From Brassica napus (lineage: Eukaryota > Streptophyta > Magnoliopsida > Brassicales > Brassicaceae), in the NCBI RefSeq assembly GCF_020379485.1, contig NC_063447.1, forward strand, positions 59,819,452-59,883,451: a stretch of DNA of 64,000 bases, in the 5' to 3' direction. Shown here piece after piece: positions 23,018 through 35,183 of this stretch. The notes beneath the pieces are model-generated. The model made no database searches. It had not been told where the DNA came from and saw nothing but the letters and a program-made list of their open reading frames with translations. The number at the start of each line of letters is the position of its first letter. The stretch's first letter is position 1. The position numbers and the translations under genes were made by a program.

Positions 23018-25036
23018 ATGAACGCCACCGAAGCTATGAATCGCAAAGTTAATGTCAGAGGAGACGATGTTGATATCGAAATCCCTGACACTGCTCATCA
23101 AATTAGCAGCGGTTTGTAAATTCATTTTCCCCTCCTTCGTTTTGTTATTTTTTTGCAAGCATCCAATATTTTTACTTTTAATCTTTTACCACGAAAAATG
23201 TTTTCACCACAAAGAGTAAATTAACCTAATATAAAAACCCAAATTCTAAAAATCTGTTTATACTGCACCTAGAAACATTTTACAACCATATATGTTTGTT
23301 TGGGAAATTTTTGCTTTGTCAAACTCTGTTTTTAGTAATCTGAGATCACATTTTGGGGTTTAGCTTAAACCTGTTCTTGTGGAATGGTACAGATTCATGG
23401 TTTCAGGTGGCGTTCGTTCTGACAACCGGTATAAACAGCGCGTATGTGTTGGGATATTCAGGAACAGTAATGGTTCCTTTAGGTTGGGTTGGTGGTGTGG
23501 TTGGTCTTCTTCTCGCTACTGTAATCTCTCTCTATGCAAATACTCTCGTAGCCAAGCTTCATGAGTTTGGTGGCAAGAGACACATTCGTTATAGAGACCT
23601 TGCTGGATTCATTTACGGTACAAAAAAAAAAAACACCAAACCACCTCTCTTATATTTTCTCTGTTGTCACATTCATTGAAATGTTTTGATCAGGTAGAAA
23701 GGCTTATCACCTTACATGGGGATTGCAGTATGTTAATCTTTTCATGATTAACTGTGGATTTATCATACTAGCTGGCTCTGCCCTGAAGGTAGTTAAAACA
23801 TCTTGATTCTTGATTATTAATTCTTGAATTTTGATTCCTTGTGAGCCAAGTTAGTTATTTTGGAGTGTGTTTTGTTTCTACAGGCTGTTTATGTGCTTTT
23901 CAGGGATGATCATACTATCAAGTTACCTCACTGTATAGCCATTGCTGGTCTGATATGTGCGGTTTTCGCCATTGGAATCCCTCATTTATCTGCTCTTGGG
24001 GTCTGGCTTGCAGTTTCAACCATCCTGAGTCTCATCTACATAGTAGTAGCAATTGTCCTATCAGTTAGAGACGGTATAACTTAAAATAATGATCAAGAAT
24101 TTAGCTATACTGATAGATTATATAGCTACTGATAAATCTGACTCTTGGCTATTATATTTTTGTTATTTTGTAGGAGTGAAAGCACCTGCAAGAGATTACG
24201 GAATACAAGGATCATCACTAAGCAAACTTTTTACCATCACAGGAGCAGCTGCAAACCTGGTCTTCGCATTCAACACAGGGATGCTTCCAGAGATTCAAGC
24301 GACAGTGAGACAACCGGTTGTGAAAAACATGATGAAGGCTCTATACTTTCAGTTCACAGCTGGTGTTTTACCAATGTACGCGGTTACATTCATCGGATAC
24401 TGGGCTTACGGATCCTCAACCTCCACCTATTTGTTAAACAGTGTTAACGGCCCACTATGGGTCAAAGCCCTTGCTAACGTTTCAGCTATACTTCAGTCTG
24501 TTATCTCTTTGCATGTAAGTTTCTTGGCCCCAAGTCTTTAACTGTCTCAAACTTTTTGTAACGTTCCGACCACCCACGGATAATAAGACTCCCATGCCCG
24601 CTCACTCGACCCGTTGGTCCTATTACACCTTTGCTCAGTTCTTCTTCTTTATTTGTAGATATTTGCGAGTCCAACATATGAGTACATGGACACAAGGTTC
24701 GGGATCAAAGGACATCCACTGGCTTTAAGGAACTTGCTGTTCAGGATCATGGCGAGAGGCGGGTACATCGCGGTGAGCACGCTTATCTCGGCGCTCTTGC
24801 CGTTCCTTGGGGACTTCATGAGCCTCACTGGTGCAGTGAGCACATTCCCTCTTACATTCATTCTAGCTAACCACATGTACTATAAGGCTAAGAAAACTAA
24901 GCTTAGTCCTATGCAAAAGGTATGGCATTGGCTTAATGTTGTCTTCTTCAGTTTGATGTCTGTTGCTGCCGCCATTGCAGCTCTCAGGCTCATCGCCCTT
25001 GACTCTAAAAACTTCCACGTTTTTGCAGATATGTAA
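23018..25036 (+). CDS. ProT1: proline / compatible-solute transporter (ProT family)
   Basis: Six exons in consistent phase (23018-23111, 23393-23617, 23694-23788, 23884-24073, 24174-24514, 24659-25036) encode about 440 residues, the family's normal length. The protein is an amino acid/auxin permease: a short hydrophilic N-terminus ending [11 protein letters not shown], then [20 protein letters not shown] opening the first membrane segments, then [57 protein letters not shown], and the C-terminal [10 protein letters not shown]. These blocks are diagnostic of plant ProTs, which import proline, glycine betaine and GABA at the plasma membrane with protons. About eleven hydrophobic segments can be traced. 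Local wording is close to both Arabidopsis ProT1 and ProT2; gene order favours ProT1 (At2g39890). No lesion is seen. Confidence 0.93.
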
Positions 25037-25162
25037 TTCATTTTAGTATAATTGTAATGGTTCATTATTCTCCCACCAAAGCTTGTATTCTCTTTTTGTA
25101 TTTTATAACACATCTGAACATAAATGAAACAAAAGATTATACAAAAGTACTAAAGTTTACCA

Positions 25163-26364
25163 TCAAGGTTGTGTCTGAACCAATAGCAGAGACTCTCAGA
25201 CGCACACCGCAGCATTTGAGCAGCAAAGTATCAACCAAAGGGTTACTCTTTTCCCTCTTACCAAACCCTTCATCTCCTCACGAACAAGACAGCCTCGCTT
25301 CAATCAAGAATCTCGCCCTTGCCTGTGCTCTTCTCTCTTCTTCCCTCTCTTCCACTCACGAACTCTTCTCATGGATCCCCGAAAGCCTCTCACTCATAGG
25401 GTTCTCCGAGATATCTAGGGATTATTACAATGGTGGGAAGATGAGATTGGTGATCGAGTTGTTGCCGGTTGTGTTGCCTGAGTTGAAGGATACGATCGAA
25501 GGGAGCTCGATGGGTAAGAAGAGTGATGATGCAGAGGATGTTTCAGCTGCATTGACGAGACAACCTGTTGGTTATGCTGTCTTAGCTGCTCACCAGCTCA
25601 AGTGGTTTGTGACTCAGGTCTGTACTGATTACTGAATCATCAATAACTTGAAACTATTCTGTTATGTTGTTGCTCAATGCATTCTCTTGGGCCTCTTGGT
25701 GGGTAGGTTGAGAAACCGGAACTGGGGAAGCTTTGCAACTTGGTGGTTCCTTGTTCTTTGACAGCACTTGACCATTGGTCCCCACAAGTCAAAGTAAGTA
25801 CTTTGGGTTGTAATGGCTTTTGTCTCTTATTAGTTGTAACATGAGATTTAATGTTGTTTGTTTGCTTGATGACAGGGGGAGGGTATGCTAAGCTTTATTC
25901 ATCTACTTAAAAATGTGAGTTCAAATGATCTTGGTTTGTATGGAGACGTGGTTCTTGATGCTTGCTGTCAGAATATAGCTTCAGATGATGAGATATGGAT
26001 ACATGTGGTAGAGTTATCTGTGCTTCTTGTGACTAAACTCCATCCAAATAATCCTCGTACCTCATGGTGCAACTCTTTTTTTTTTCTTTTTCTTGTGTGA
26101 CTGTCTGCTCCGGCCAAATGGTTCTGTTTGCTCCATGTTTTTGAATGTATCTTTTTCTTAGGTACGAGAGGTTCATGATTCATGAATGAGATGCTGGGCC
26201 ATTTGGAACGCCAACCAAGAAACAAAGAGCGGTGTAACGCTTGGCTTAGATTCGTTGAGCAACTCTTGAATGCTGTAGGGCTTTTCTTGCTTGCTCATTT
26301 TCGACGTATTTTTCCTCTTTTCTTTCAGTGGATGCATTCAGATGACGCTGAAACTGTTTTGTTG
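25163..26364 (+). pseudogene. ARM-repeat protein (At2g39910-like), broken
   Basis: Exons 25163-25618, 25707-25793, 25875-26065 and 26162-26364 keep good splice sites and one reading. It begins VVSEPIAETLRRTPQHL, continues with helical ARM/HEAT-type repeats (LPVVLPELKDTIEG, GYAVLAAHQLKWFVTQ, MLSFIHLLKNVSSNDLGLYG), and then YERFM. Two faults stand out. The frame lacks an ATG at the expected start: ACC ATC AAG precedes the conserved sequence, where ATG could have become ATC. In exon 4 a 7-bp tandem duplication (TTCATGA at 26172-26178 and 26179-26185) shifts the frame, after which MLGHLERQPRNKERCNAWL resumes in another frame. The gene stops at a splice donor, with no convincing further exons. From memory the Arabidopsis counterpart lies between ProT1 and COI1. 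A second partial copy is at 42470. Confidence 0.8.
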
Positions 26365-26751
26365 GTATGTCTTCATTCACTTTGCAAATGTTATGTAATA
26401 ATGATTTACAAAATGGTGAGATTTGCTATAATGCTATGTTAAGGATTTTAACAGAGAATGGATGTTGGTGTTGAGAAAAAAAGGCTGTACAAGGAAGAGA
26501 GAGAGAGAGAGAGAAACTTATTTTTTTCTAAACAAACCTTAATTAGAAACAAGAGAAAGAGAGGGTTGGCGAAAGAGGAGGAAAGAAGCTAGCTAGACCA
26601 CCCGGCGGCAGCGATTTGAAATCTCCGGTTTCATTCGCTGGCCGTGGAAACGCGCAAGGAGAAAATAGTGTTTATGTTTTGGCTGTTTCGTCCTTGAGGT
26701 GTGAATCTTGAAGAAGAAGAAGAAGATTGTAATGGGGAAGAAAAGAGGTCA

Positions 26752-27494
26752 TGTCCATAATGCTCTCTTCCAACGACGACACCATGATTTCTTCTCAGGA
26801 TCCTAAACCCAAGAGGATCTACCAACTCTGGCCCGGCAACAATGTATGCCTTGTCTTTCACACCATGTCCTCTTTGCTTTGCCTGCTCTCACTTTCTCCA
26901 TCCGAATGGCTTTCATGATCGGAATGAGCTATCCTTTGTTCCACTCTCTTATACTCATGGGTTCCCTTTTGCTCACCGTCTTGGTAATAAAACATAAACT
27001 TGTCTTTTTCCTTGTATGCCACACGTTTACCCCTTTCTTCACTACTTCCTAATCTTCTTTACAGGATTTCACATTTCTCTTCTTAACTTCATCAAGAGAC
27101 CCCGGGATCATTCCAAGAAACAAAGAAGCACCTGAAGCAGAAGGGCTTGACATGCTCAGTAAAACAAAGCTACCTGTAACCAAGGATGTATTAGTGAACG
27201 GCTACACAGTCAATGTCAAATTCTGTGAGACTTGTTTGCTTTACCGTCCTCCACGCGCCTCTCACTGCTCAACATGCAACAACTGTGTCCAAAGATTTGA
27301 TCACCACTGTCAATGGGTGGGACAATCTAGTAAGTCTTCCATGTGAAACAAAAGGTGTGTGTGTGTGAGAGTATGAATCTGTTGATCTAACATGTTGTTA
27401 TATAAACGGCAGAGAAACTATCCTTACTTCATAGGTTTCATATCAACTTCAACTCTCCTCTGCTTGTACGTCTCATGGGTTAGTATGCTTGAGG
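26752..27494 (+). pseudogene. DHHC protein S-acyltransferase fragment
   Basis: Three exon remnants are visible. The first holds DPKPKRIYQLWPGNN and a membrane stretch ending HSLILMGSLLLTVL. The second (27065 to about 27328) gives [19 protein letters not shown], then [19 protein letters not shown] and [17 protein letters not shown]. The third (27413-27494) gives RNYPYFIGFISTSTLLCLYV. This is the cysteine-rich DHHC domain of plant palmitoyltransferases with the catalytic DHHC intact. The loop between exon 1 and the first membrane segment is deleted with a frame shift, the donor after VGQ is altered, and membrane segments 3 and 4 and the C-terminus are absent. It is a captured or truncated copy that is not part of the Arabidopsis gene order I remember. 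Confidence 0.8.
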
Positions 27495-27842
27495 TACACG
27501 GCAAGATGTTGTTAATGGTCATCATGGACGACATAAAACTGATACTATGTATCTGCATTGCATCAAAATATTAAGTCAACCACTTGATATAGTATAGCTT
27601 AATTTTTATATTAGAATTACCAATTTCAACTATTTAATGCATTAACTAAACATTGATAACAAAATAATTTCCCTATTAATAGTATAGAAATACTGTTCAA
27701 AATAATTTGCCTATTTTCTAGATTTAACTAAAATGATTTTCGTTGTTCAGAAAAAAAAAACTTTAATGATAATATATACGGAAAATATGTAGTCTCTATT
27801 TTGGTTTCCATCATCACTAGTAAGCTAGCGAGTGCGATTAGC

Positions 27843-27931
27843 CACGCGCCGAAGACGGAGTGCACCTTCCTCTTTGTCTTTTAAAGCCACGCGCCGAAGA
27901 CGGAGTGCACCTTCCTCTTTGTCTTTAAAGC
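27843..27931. repeat. 45-bp tandem duplication
   Basis: Two copies of a unit starting cacgcgccgaagacggagtg lie head to tail (27843-27887 and 27888-27931), one base different in length, followed by a partial third start at 27932. A (TCCACC)n run lies just after, near 27943-27965. Confidence 0.85.
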
Positions 27932-28000
27932 CACGCGTCCTCCACCTCCACCTCCACCTCCACCCGACTTTGACTCCATCTCGTTGCTGCTGCTACAACG

Positions 28001-28870
28001 AAGAGGAAGAAAAGAGGATACGATTGACGAAGCTCGAGGAACATGAGATCAGGAGAACACAATTGAAGAAGAGAGCGAGGCTGATCAGAAACCGACAAAG
28101 CGCGCAGCTTTCGAGGCAGAGGAAGAAGCATTAGGCTTATCCATGGATGCATTGTCCTCCTTATATGGTCAAGCAACAAGGAGGAGGACAAGTGCCTTTT
28201 GATTCCCATTCTAATATTACTTTCTGTTCCCTTAACTTTGTTTATGACAAACTATAGAGCATCGAACTTACCTTCAGTTACGTCTCTTGTTAAGAGTAGA
28301 TGCATAACCTAATCCGGATAGATGCCAAACAGTAAGCACTAATGATTAACATATGAATACTTACTCATAGAAATTGAAATGAGCAGATCAAACGACTTTC
28401 CTGAGGCATTGTAGCTTTTGAGATTATTAATAACCTGTTTTCGTTTTTTTTTTTTTTAACTCCATTGTAGGGCCAATGTTTAGCTCCGGGATGTGCACAC
28501 AAAGTGTTTCAGTTCGATGTCTCCTCAACCTCTGTAGCCATTATTCCTGCACTGAACACAGTAAGAATGCCACAGACACACACAGGCGAGAAAGAACAGA
28601 AGAACTCTTCGTGGTCTAGCCATTCCACTCCCAGGATCAGATTTTAACTTCACTAAATTAGAGCACCAAAGAAACAGCTCTAGCAAAGAAATCAAGCCCG
28701 CTTCATCAATGGTTGTGTCTGTGCTTGTTGATCCCAGAGAAGGTGGTGATGGAGATATCGATGGGATGATTGGGGGACCAAAATCACTGTCCCCAGTTTT
28801 CGTTGTCGTGCTTCAGGACAGTGCAAAATATGTAACATACTACCTCGACCAGGAGCTCCTCATCTTGTGA
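28001..28870 (+). pseudogene. membrane-bound bZIP factor fragments (bZIP17/28/49 type)
   Basis: The frame ending at 28134 reads KKRARLIRNRQSAQLSRQRK and then KH, which is the bZIP basic region with the N-x7-R pattern. About 350 bases on, 28489-28560 reads HKVFQFDVSSTSVAIIPAL. From 28709 a frame gives MVVSVLVDPREGGDGDIDGM, then PVFVVVLQDSAKYVTYYLDQ and ends ELLIL. These are, in order, the basic region and the lumenal C-terminal segments of the ER-stress bZIPs of the bZIP17/28/49 group. The leucine zipper and membrane segment are missing, and stops interrupt the middle, so this is a shuffled non-functional fragment. Confidence 0.75.
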
Positions 28871-29133
28871 CTACTTAAAAGACTATTCAGGATTGTAACA
28901 TGCTTCAGCTTTGTATATAAGAATAAACAGTTGCTTGCTCTTTGGAATCAAGTAACATCCTTAGCTGTTTAGATTTTTGTTTCCAGATGTAGAGTCCGAA
29001 TGCTGTAACTTTTTCAATATTTCTTAGTAAACTTATAAAGAACCTTACAAAGTTATACTGTACGCATCAAACTTCTCGAATACATTGCAATATTACAAGA
29101 AACATGTCCTTAAAACAGAAGAAACTGAAAGTG

Positions 29134-29299
29134 ATCAGTTAGCTGATTCCATGGTTTGAGCCAAGGGGGCGTTAGTAATAGCCATCTTCATGTCAGGAGG
29201 AGTTGAGCCGCTGCTACGTTCTCGGATCTCTCTATATTCTTGGCAAATAGCACACAAGTGACAGAAGAAGTGTGTTACAAAGTCCCCACATGGAGCCTC
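29134..29299 (-). pseudogene. PLAC8-family last exon, isolated
   Basis: Read on the minus strand after a TGCAG acceptor: EAPCGDFVTHFFCHLCAICQ, then EYREIRERSSGSTPPDMKM and a stop after QTMESAN. The CHLCAICQEYRE block is the hallmark of PLAC8 / cell-number-regulator / cadmium-resistance proteins. The preceding exons with the CCxxxxCPC motif are not found at higher coordinates. It therefore looks like a single captured exon on the opposite strand to its neighbours. Confidence 0.75.
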
Positions 29300-29804
29300 C
29301 TGCATCAAAAATCTTACATTAACTTGCAGTTATATTAGTAATGGGGAAAGTTAATTTAAGCAGAAATTTAAAACCGTGGAGTTTAATAAAAAAAAACAAC
29401 AATTGATTCAATATTATTTATATAAACAAAATACGTAAATATGTTAAATTTCCCCTTTCAACATACATCTCATTTAGCAAACTTTATAATTAATTGAAAA
29501 CATTATAGTGCTATAGGAACTAGGTGTTTGCCGTAATTTTACGGGTAATTATATTATATGAAGAAATATATATTATGTTTATATTGTTATAATTTTTGAA
29601 TAATAATTAAAATTATTATTGTCTAAACCGCAGTTTCAATATTTTAGTTTATATGAGGCGCATGTACGGCCCAACATAAGCAAATCCTAATTACATAAAA
29701 TGTTATTTTGGTCATTTCACACAATCACCACCATTCTCGCTCCCAGACGCCACTTTTAGACTACGAAGAAGAAACCCTAGAGTCTCTCTCCCAAAACTCT
29801 AACC
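29300..29804. other. AT-rich spacer and 5' leader of the chimeric frame
   Basis: No gene is seen up to about 29690. From 29740 a leader rich in AAACCCTAG and CTCTCTC precedes the RACK1-like ATG, as at ribosomal-protein and RACK1 genes. Confidence 0.5.
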
Positions 29805-30662
29805 ATGGCCGAGATACTCGTACCGAAGGGCATTTTGCGGGGCCACACGGACATGGTCACCGCCATCGGCGTATCGAGCGATAAATCCATCATCCTCTGG
29901 GATATCAACAAGGGCGGCAAGTCTTACGGTGTTGCTCAGCGTAGGCTCACAGGCCATGCTCACTTCGTTGAGGATGTGATTCTCTCATGGAACGGTGGCC
30001 ATGCTCTCTCCGGAAGCTGTGACGGTGAGCTCCGTATTTGGAAATTAGACACTGGTGCCTCCGTTAGATTCGTTGGACACACGGATGAAGTACTCTATGT
30101 CGATATGTCTGATGACCAACGTACTATCTTATCCGCGTCTCGTGTCTGTAAGTGCACGATCTCTGAGCAAGACGATGGTCACAAGGACTATATTAGCTGT
30201 GTTAGGTTTATCCCTAACAGGGATGATGGGTTAAGCATTGTTTCCGCTTCTTGGGATGGCACCGTGAAAGTGTGGGATGTCGACAACTGCTTTAACTGTA
30301 AGCTGAATTACTCTCTCGTTGGACACTCAGCTTGCCGCACCACTCTGGCTGTCAGTCCTAATGGTCAACTATGTGCCCGTGGTGGCGTAGACGGTGCTAT
30401 CTTGTTGTGGACTTTAGCTGACGGAAATAAAGTTTGCTCGCTTGAGGATAATTTAATTATCCACTCGCTTTGTTTCTGCCCGAACAGAAACTGGCTGTGT
30501 GCTGCGACGGAGAACGGTAGCGAGAGTGGTCATAATACTCTTGTTGACCTCTTCCAAGAGCAGCCTGTTAAAAATGAAAAGACATTCAGGGACATTACGC
30601 AGGAAGTCATGGAAAAACATGAGCGGGAAGTTTTATTCAGTGGTTCACAGTATAGTGATTAA
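29805..30662 (+). CDS. RACK1-like WD40 head fused to VARICOSE/EDC4 sequence
   Basis: A single 285-codon frame. Residues 1 to about 245 are RACK1: [65 protein letters not shown] and [19 protein letters not shown]1 is a seven-bladed ribosomal 40S scaffold of about 327 residues. Here blade 7 is absent, and two short in-frame deletions remove strand pieces around residues 23 and 118. From about residue 245 the frame switches to [20 protein letters not shown], which resembles the coiled-coil part of VARICOSE (the plant EDC4 decapping scaffold), and it stops at 30662. The join is in frame without an intron. The leader looks RACK1-like. It could be an expressed chimera or a fossil. Blade losses make a stable propeller doubtful. 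Confidence 0.6.
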   Translation: MAEILVPKGILRGHTDMVTAIGVSSDKSIILWDINKGGKSYGVAQRRLTGHAHFVEDVILSWNGGHALSGSCDGELRIWKLDTGASVRFVGHTDEVLYVDMSDDQRTILSASRVCKCTISEQDDGHKDYISCVRFIPNRDDGLSIVSASWDGTVKVWDVDNCFNCKLNYSLVGHSACRTTLAVSPNGQLCARGGVDGAILLWTLADGNKVCSLEDNLIIHSLCFCPNRNWLCAATENGSESGHNTLVDLFQEQPVKNEKTFRDITQEVMEKHEREVLFSGSQYSD

Positions 30663-32034
30663 GGAGCTTCATCTAAGTTCTTCACGCACAAGACGTGATG
30701 TAGAACTTGCTATTCAAGAAAAATTAAGGAATGTAAATATGCCTCCTTTCATCAACAAAGCCATCCAGGTTAGAATTATATTATAACGGTAGAGCTGACT
30801 TGTCTTTCGGTTATTTTATTGCTGAAAATACTGCTTTTTTTTTTTCATTTATACAGGATAGACTTAAAGAAACTGTTAGGTCAACTGTTGCGGCATGCAC
30901 ATAAATTGCTCGATCAACGATTGAGGAATCCATGGCTATCCAAATTCACGAGGAATTTGAGACCTCATTCAACAGTGACCTCCGGGTAAAAATATTTTTG
31001 TAGAGTACTGCAGTCTCAACCGCCGCTTGGTGAAAACGGTGTTGACCTCTTATGTACCTGCCATTTATAAATTTCAGGAAGCACTTAGGTGGGGTGTGGA
31101 GACCTCACTCCTACCTACCTTTGAGAGGTTATGCCAGACCATGTTTAATCAAGTAGACGTAGCCATGCGCGATGGGATTAACGAGTACTGTGGACACACC
31201 CAACTTACTCAAACTTTAAAGGTAAGATGGAAAGTCATCATTCTTCCCAAGACTGGTATAGTTTCAAAATCTAGTCATTTATTTCGTCTTTCTAAAGTTG
31301 CTGCCCAATATGCAGGATATCGTTGGTTCTATGTTGTCCATAAGCGCTGAATTTGACCAGAAACAGAATAAGGTCTTAGCTCTCTTGGAAAAATCTGCTG
31401 GAGCAAATCCCTTGGTTACTCAAGGAAGTAACAGACCTTTGGGTCCTCTTCTTAGAATGGTTTGTTTTCACAATCTCTGGAACTAATTCATAACCATGTG
31501 TTAGCTTGATATCACCATTCTTTGGTTCTTTGCTTCGGTTTCTTCTCTGTTATATAACTTTTTGTGATTGAGTCAGAGAGTGAATATAGAGAGAATCATT
31601 TCTGGTTCTGATCAGTCTTTGTCTGAGTTTTGACATTCACAACATCTATCCCTTTCAGGCCGGATTACCTGTAACAGCAGAATTATCCAGCTTGATATCT
31701 GAAAGCAAGTACGAAGAGGCTTTCACTAGGGCTTTACTGGAAAGCAAGTCCGATGTCAACATATTATCATGGCTTTGCTCAAAGGTGAGACTTTTCTTTT
31801 TACATGAATAAGAGACCTCATAAGCATCAGTTTGACACAAGATTCCATGAGATTTGGTTTCAGGTGGATCTGCATGCACTGTTGGCCAAGAATCCTCTTC
31901 CTCTGAGCCAAGGACTTCTTTCTTCTTTGTTGCAACACCTAAACAACGACATCAGCGACATGTCCCTTAAGCTTGCTTGGTTGAAGGATATGTGGCTGCA
32001 GCCATTAAACCATCAGTCCAGGTGGAAACAATAG
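30536..32034 (+). pseudogene. VARICOSE/EDC4 C-terminal region, degenerate
   Basis: Exons follow one another with correct borders: to 30768, 30857-30984, 31078-31221, 31316-31459, 31659-31784 and 31864-32034. They encode EALRWGVETSLLPTFERLCQ, then DVAMRDGINEYCGHTQLTQT, then KSAGANPLVTQGSNRPLGPL, then [20 protein letters not shown], and [20 protein letters not shown]. This tracks the conserved C-terminal domain of VARICOSE / VARICOSE-RELATED, the scaffold for DCP1-DCP2 mRNA decapping. Faults are a frame shift near 30650 and a TAA at 30902 in the exon reading ETVRSTVAAC. The introns are retained, so this half arrived as genomic DNA rather than as a retrocopy. The last exon ends early after [13 protein letters not shown]. 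Confidence 0.8.
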
Positions 32035-35000
32035 CAGAAATGTATTACCAGCCCAAAACCTCTTAGCCATTTTTTTAAGAAAAATAGACCTAGTCAAAGA
32101 TGAAATTAATTGGCAAGTAAAGAGAGATCATGTCATAGCCACCAGTATATTCTATGCCTTACCTTTTTTGGTACACATCAATTCTAGAGAAAAAACTTCT
32201 CATTCGAGGATCTACGACTTTCAGAAAATGCTACTTTTGTCTGTCAACTTATCAACCATATACACAATTGAAAATGAAAAACTAGAGTCGCTGCACATCA
32301 GAAACACCATGACTTATATTTCACTGTAGTCCAATGTAGAAAAAAAAAAAGATATTGCACTCTACACATAAGGAAAACCACTTAATTAGCTAAATGCACA
32401 TTTGGTGATAACTTAGGAATTGTCGACGTTTGTAGGACCATTATACCCCTACTGTGTTCTACATGTATTCTATTTTCCCGATGCCCACAGCTTTTTAATA
32501 CATCCTATTTCTGATAAACCAAATATACACTAATCTATTTCTGTCCGACAACTTGATATATTCTAATGTTTTGGATAAACCAAATAGCCACTTTCTCTTA
32601 TATATATTCAATTGTTCCTTTGTTCATTGAATCGTATCCGACATAACTCTTCTCTTAAAAGTCAGTTTCGTTCTCTTCAATTTCCTTATGGACCCAATCG
32701 GTAGTGAAACGCCGCCTCCAGATTTCCCCGAAGAATGTTCGCGACGGGGGAAGAACCAGTGGACATTAGGGTTACTCCGTACCACAAACCTTCTTGTATC
32801 TCCAAAATTCTCAACGCCTTATAAAAAGAAGAAATCTCTGTCATCAGAGCTTCTTCATTTAGAAAACTACTAGCAGTTGCAGAGAAACCCTCGTTCTCCG
32901 GCTGGTTTGGGTGTTTCCTTATTTCCAGTCGATTGAAAGTTGTTAAGGATAAAAAACAAACCGATTTTCGGATTGCTTAAGGATTGTGAAGTGGAGGAGA
33001 AAGGGAGGGTCGAAGCCAGTTTCGATTTGGATAGGCTGCCGATGGATCTCCTTAATTAGAAAGCTCATCATCATCTCTGATCCAAAAAAAAATGACAACT
33101 CAAGGGAAAAGATAGTAGCCGGAGGATAACGTTAAAATAATAAGTTATGAGGACATGAAATGTTGTGATTTTACTTTGTCTCCTTGACCATATACTTTGC
33201 TAAGAGAAACATTTGAGCTTTTTAACAGATTTTCTTTACTCTGTTTTCTGATACAAAAGCTTCACCCAAACATACATTATGACTTCTCCCTTTTAACTTA
33301 CTAGCAACAAAAGCAGGGATGGGTTCTCTCACCAACTCCCACTAACACTATACTAACCTTGCTTAGTAGTCTACTTTTACAAACAACTCATACAACATCA
33401 CAACACTGTTACACCAACTCCTTAAGCACACAACTCTTGATAACTAGAACTCCTTAGTTCGGTTTGAGAACAAAATGACTTTACTCAACATGAAAAGATG
33501 TGATCCGTTTGCTCCGCCAATTCCGATTCCCTCTGTATTTACGAGGAGACACTTTGTTTTATGTCCCATGTTGTTTGGTGATGCTTAATTAAACTTGTAC
33601 TCTGTTATTCACTAGGCCTAATGTACACACATTTAAACAAGCTACTTTATATTACATTTGTATACTATACATTTTAGCTTCTGCACAGATTTACAAAACG
33701 CTACTTTATAATATATTTGTATATCATATATTTTAGCCGTCCACAGTCGCAACATACGTTTCCCTTTGTTGTATGAGTTTTAATAAACGATCATGTTACA
33801 GTTCACTATAACACATACATTAATAATTATAACCGTATACCCACATTTAAACAATGATACTATATAGTTTATATGTATAATATACGTTCTAGCTGTCTAC
33901 AATCTCACATACGTTTACATTGTTCTATGGGTTGTAATAAATTGTCAAATTTGTTGTTTCAACAAATACCTTCTTGAACACTTAGGACCATCTACTTAAA
34001 TTTATAACACTCTAACTTTCTTATTGGTTGCTAATATTATCTTTAGCTGAGTTGTGAATGTTTTATCCGGTTAAAAACATTTTTAAGCTTTTGTGTTTTG
34101 TTTTGTTGAAGCTAATATTATCTTTAAAGAAAAACACTTACAGTTTTAGCCGCTACACCATCATGTAGCATAACAATCGCAATTTGTATATGTTTGTCTA
34201 ATACAATTTACAAGCGACATTTCTAATTCTGAATGTTAAACTTCATTTGACTAACATGAATTCATCTCGTCTTATATTATGTGATTTACCTAACTTCATT
34301 AAACTTCATTTGACTAATATGCAACTATTTTATTTTATATAAAGCTATGTACTAGAATATCTATCTTTTGAATTATAATAGCATGTAAATAATATTTTAG
34401 CAATGTAAATATAATCTAACCGTCCACGTACCACGTTTTTCTGACAAACATTCATTAGTCAGTTGACAAACCCTCATCAAATCCACCACCCGAACACGGC
34501 GATAGATATCTGATTCACGCGTTTGGAATTAACTAGTTTCAATAACTCGAGAGATCGAACACATGAACATTTTGCTCTAAATATCTAAATAAAAAAGGAA
34601 AAGATTTATTCGTATGTGAAAGAAATCAAGCCATCTGATATGAAAACAGAGATACATGCATATTTTCATAGTTTTCTTCTTCTTAAATCTACTGAAGAAG
34701 AAGCGAACAAAAAAAAATTAGATTGAATTTCTTTTAAAAAAAATACGAACTTGCTTAAACAAGTCATAGAAAACCATCAGAGAAAACCATCAATCTATGA
34801 ACAAGATCATAGCAAAATATAGTAAAAAACAAAAGAAAGAACAAATGGCAGCAAGCTTTTACAGTAGCTGACAAAAAAAAAAAAAAGCTTTTACGGTAAA
34901 AAAAATAAAAATATGTTCTAGTGAACGGAAAAATAAATATCTAGAGAGAATACGTTTATCATTTAGTAAATATATTTCATATCTTAAAGATTATCAAAAT

Positions 35001-35183
35001 ATATTGCCAACTGTCGGATACCAAATAAAGCCTACTCCTCTCTCCACACCAAAACATAGTGCTAGGGATCTTCATGTAATTTCATGTCTCCTTGTGCTAC
35101 AGTAATAATCAAACTATTACTGTTATAGGTACTTAGCTAATTTGCAACTTCTTTTTGGATTTTCACCTAATTGTCTCAAAAAA
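32035..35183. other. 3.1-kb spacer, partly absent from the second COI1 unit
   Basis: Bases 32050-32347 recur elsewhere (54601-54838 and 42928-43018). The part from about 32350 to 35183 is missing from the second COI1 unit, where the two borders are directly joined at an A run. It is AT-rich. A short frame at 32688-32870 (MDPIGSETPPPDFPEECSRR) is unassigned. Between 33600 and 33960 a unit of roughly 120-200 bases containing cacatttaaaca and catacgtttac is repeated in diverged form. No transposon ends were identified. Confidence 0.5.

Noticed and set aside
34495..34545. Helitron 3' end candidate at ...GGAATTAACTAGT
   Set aside because: No hairpin directly before CTAG and no matching 5' TC start was found.
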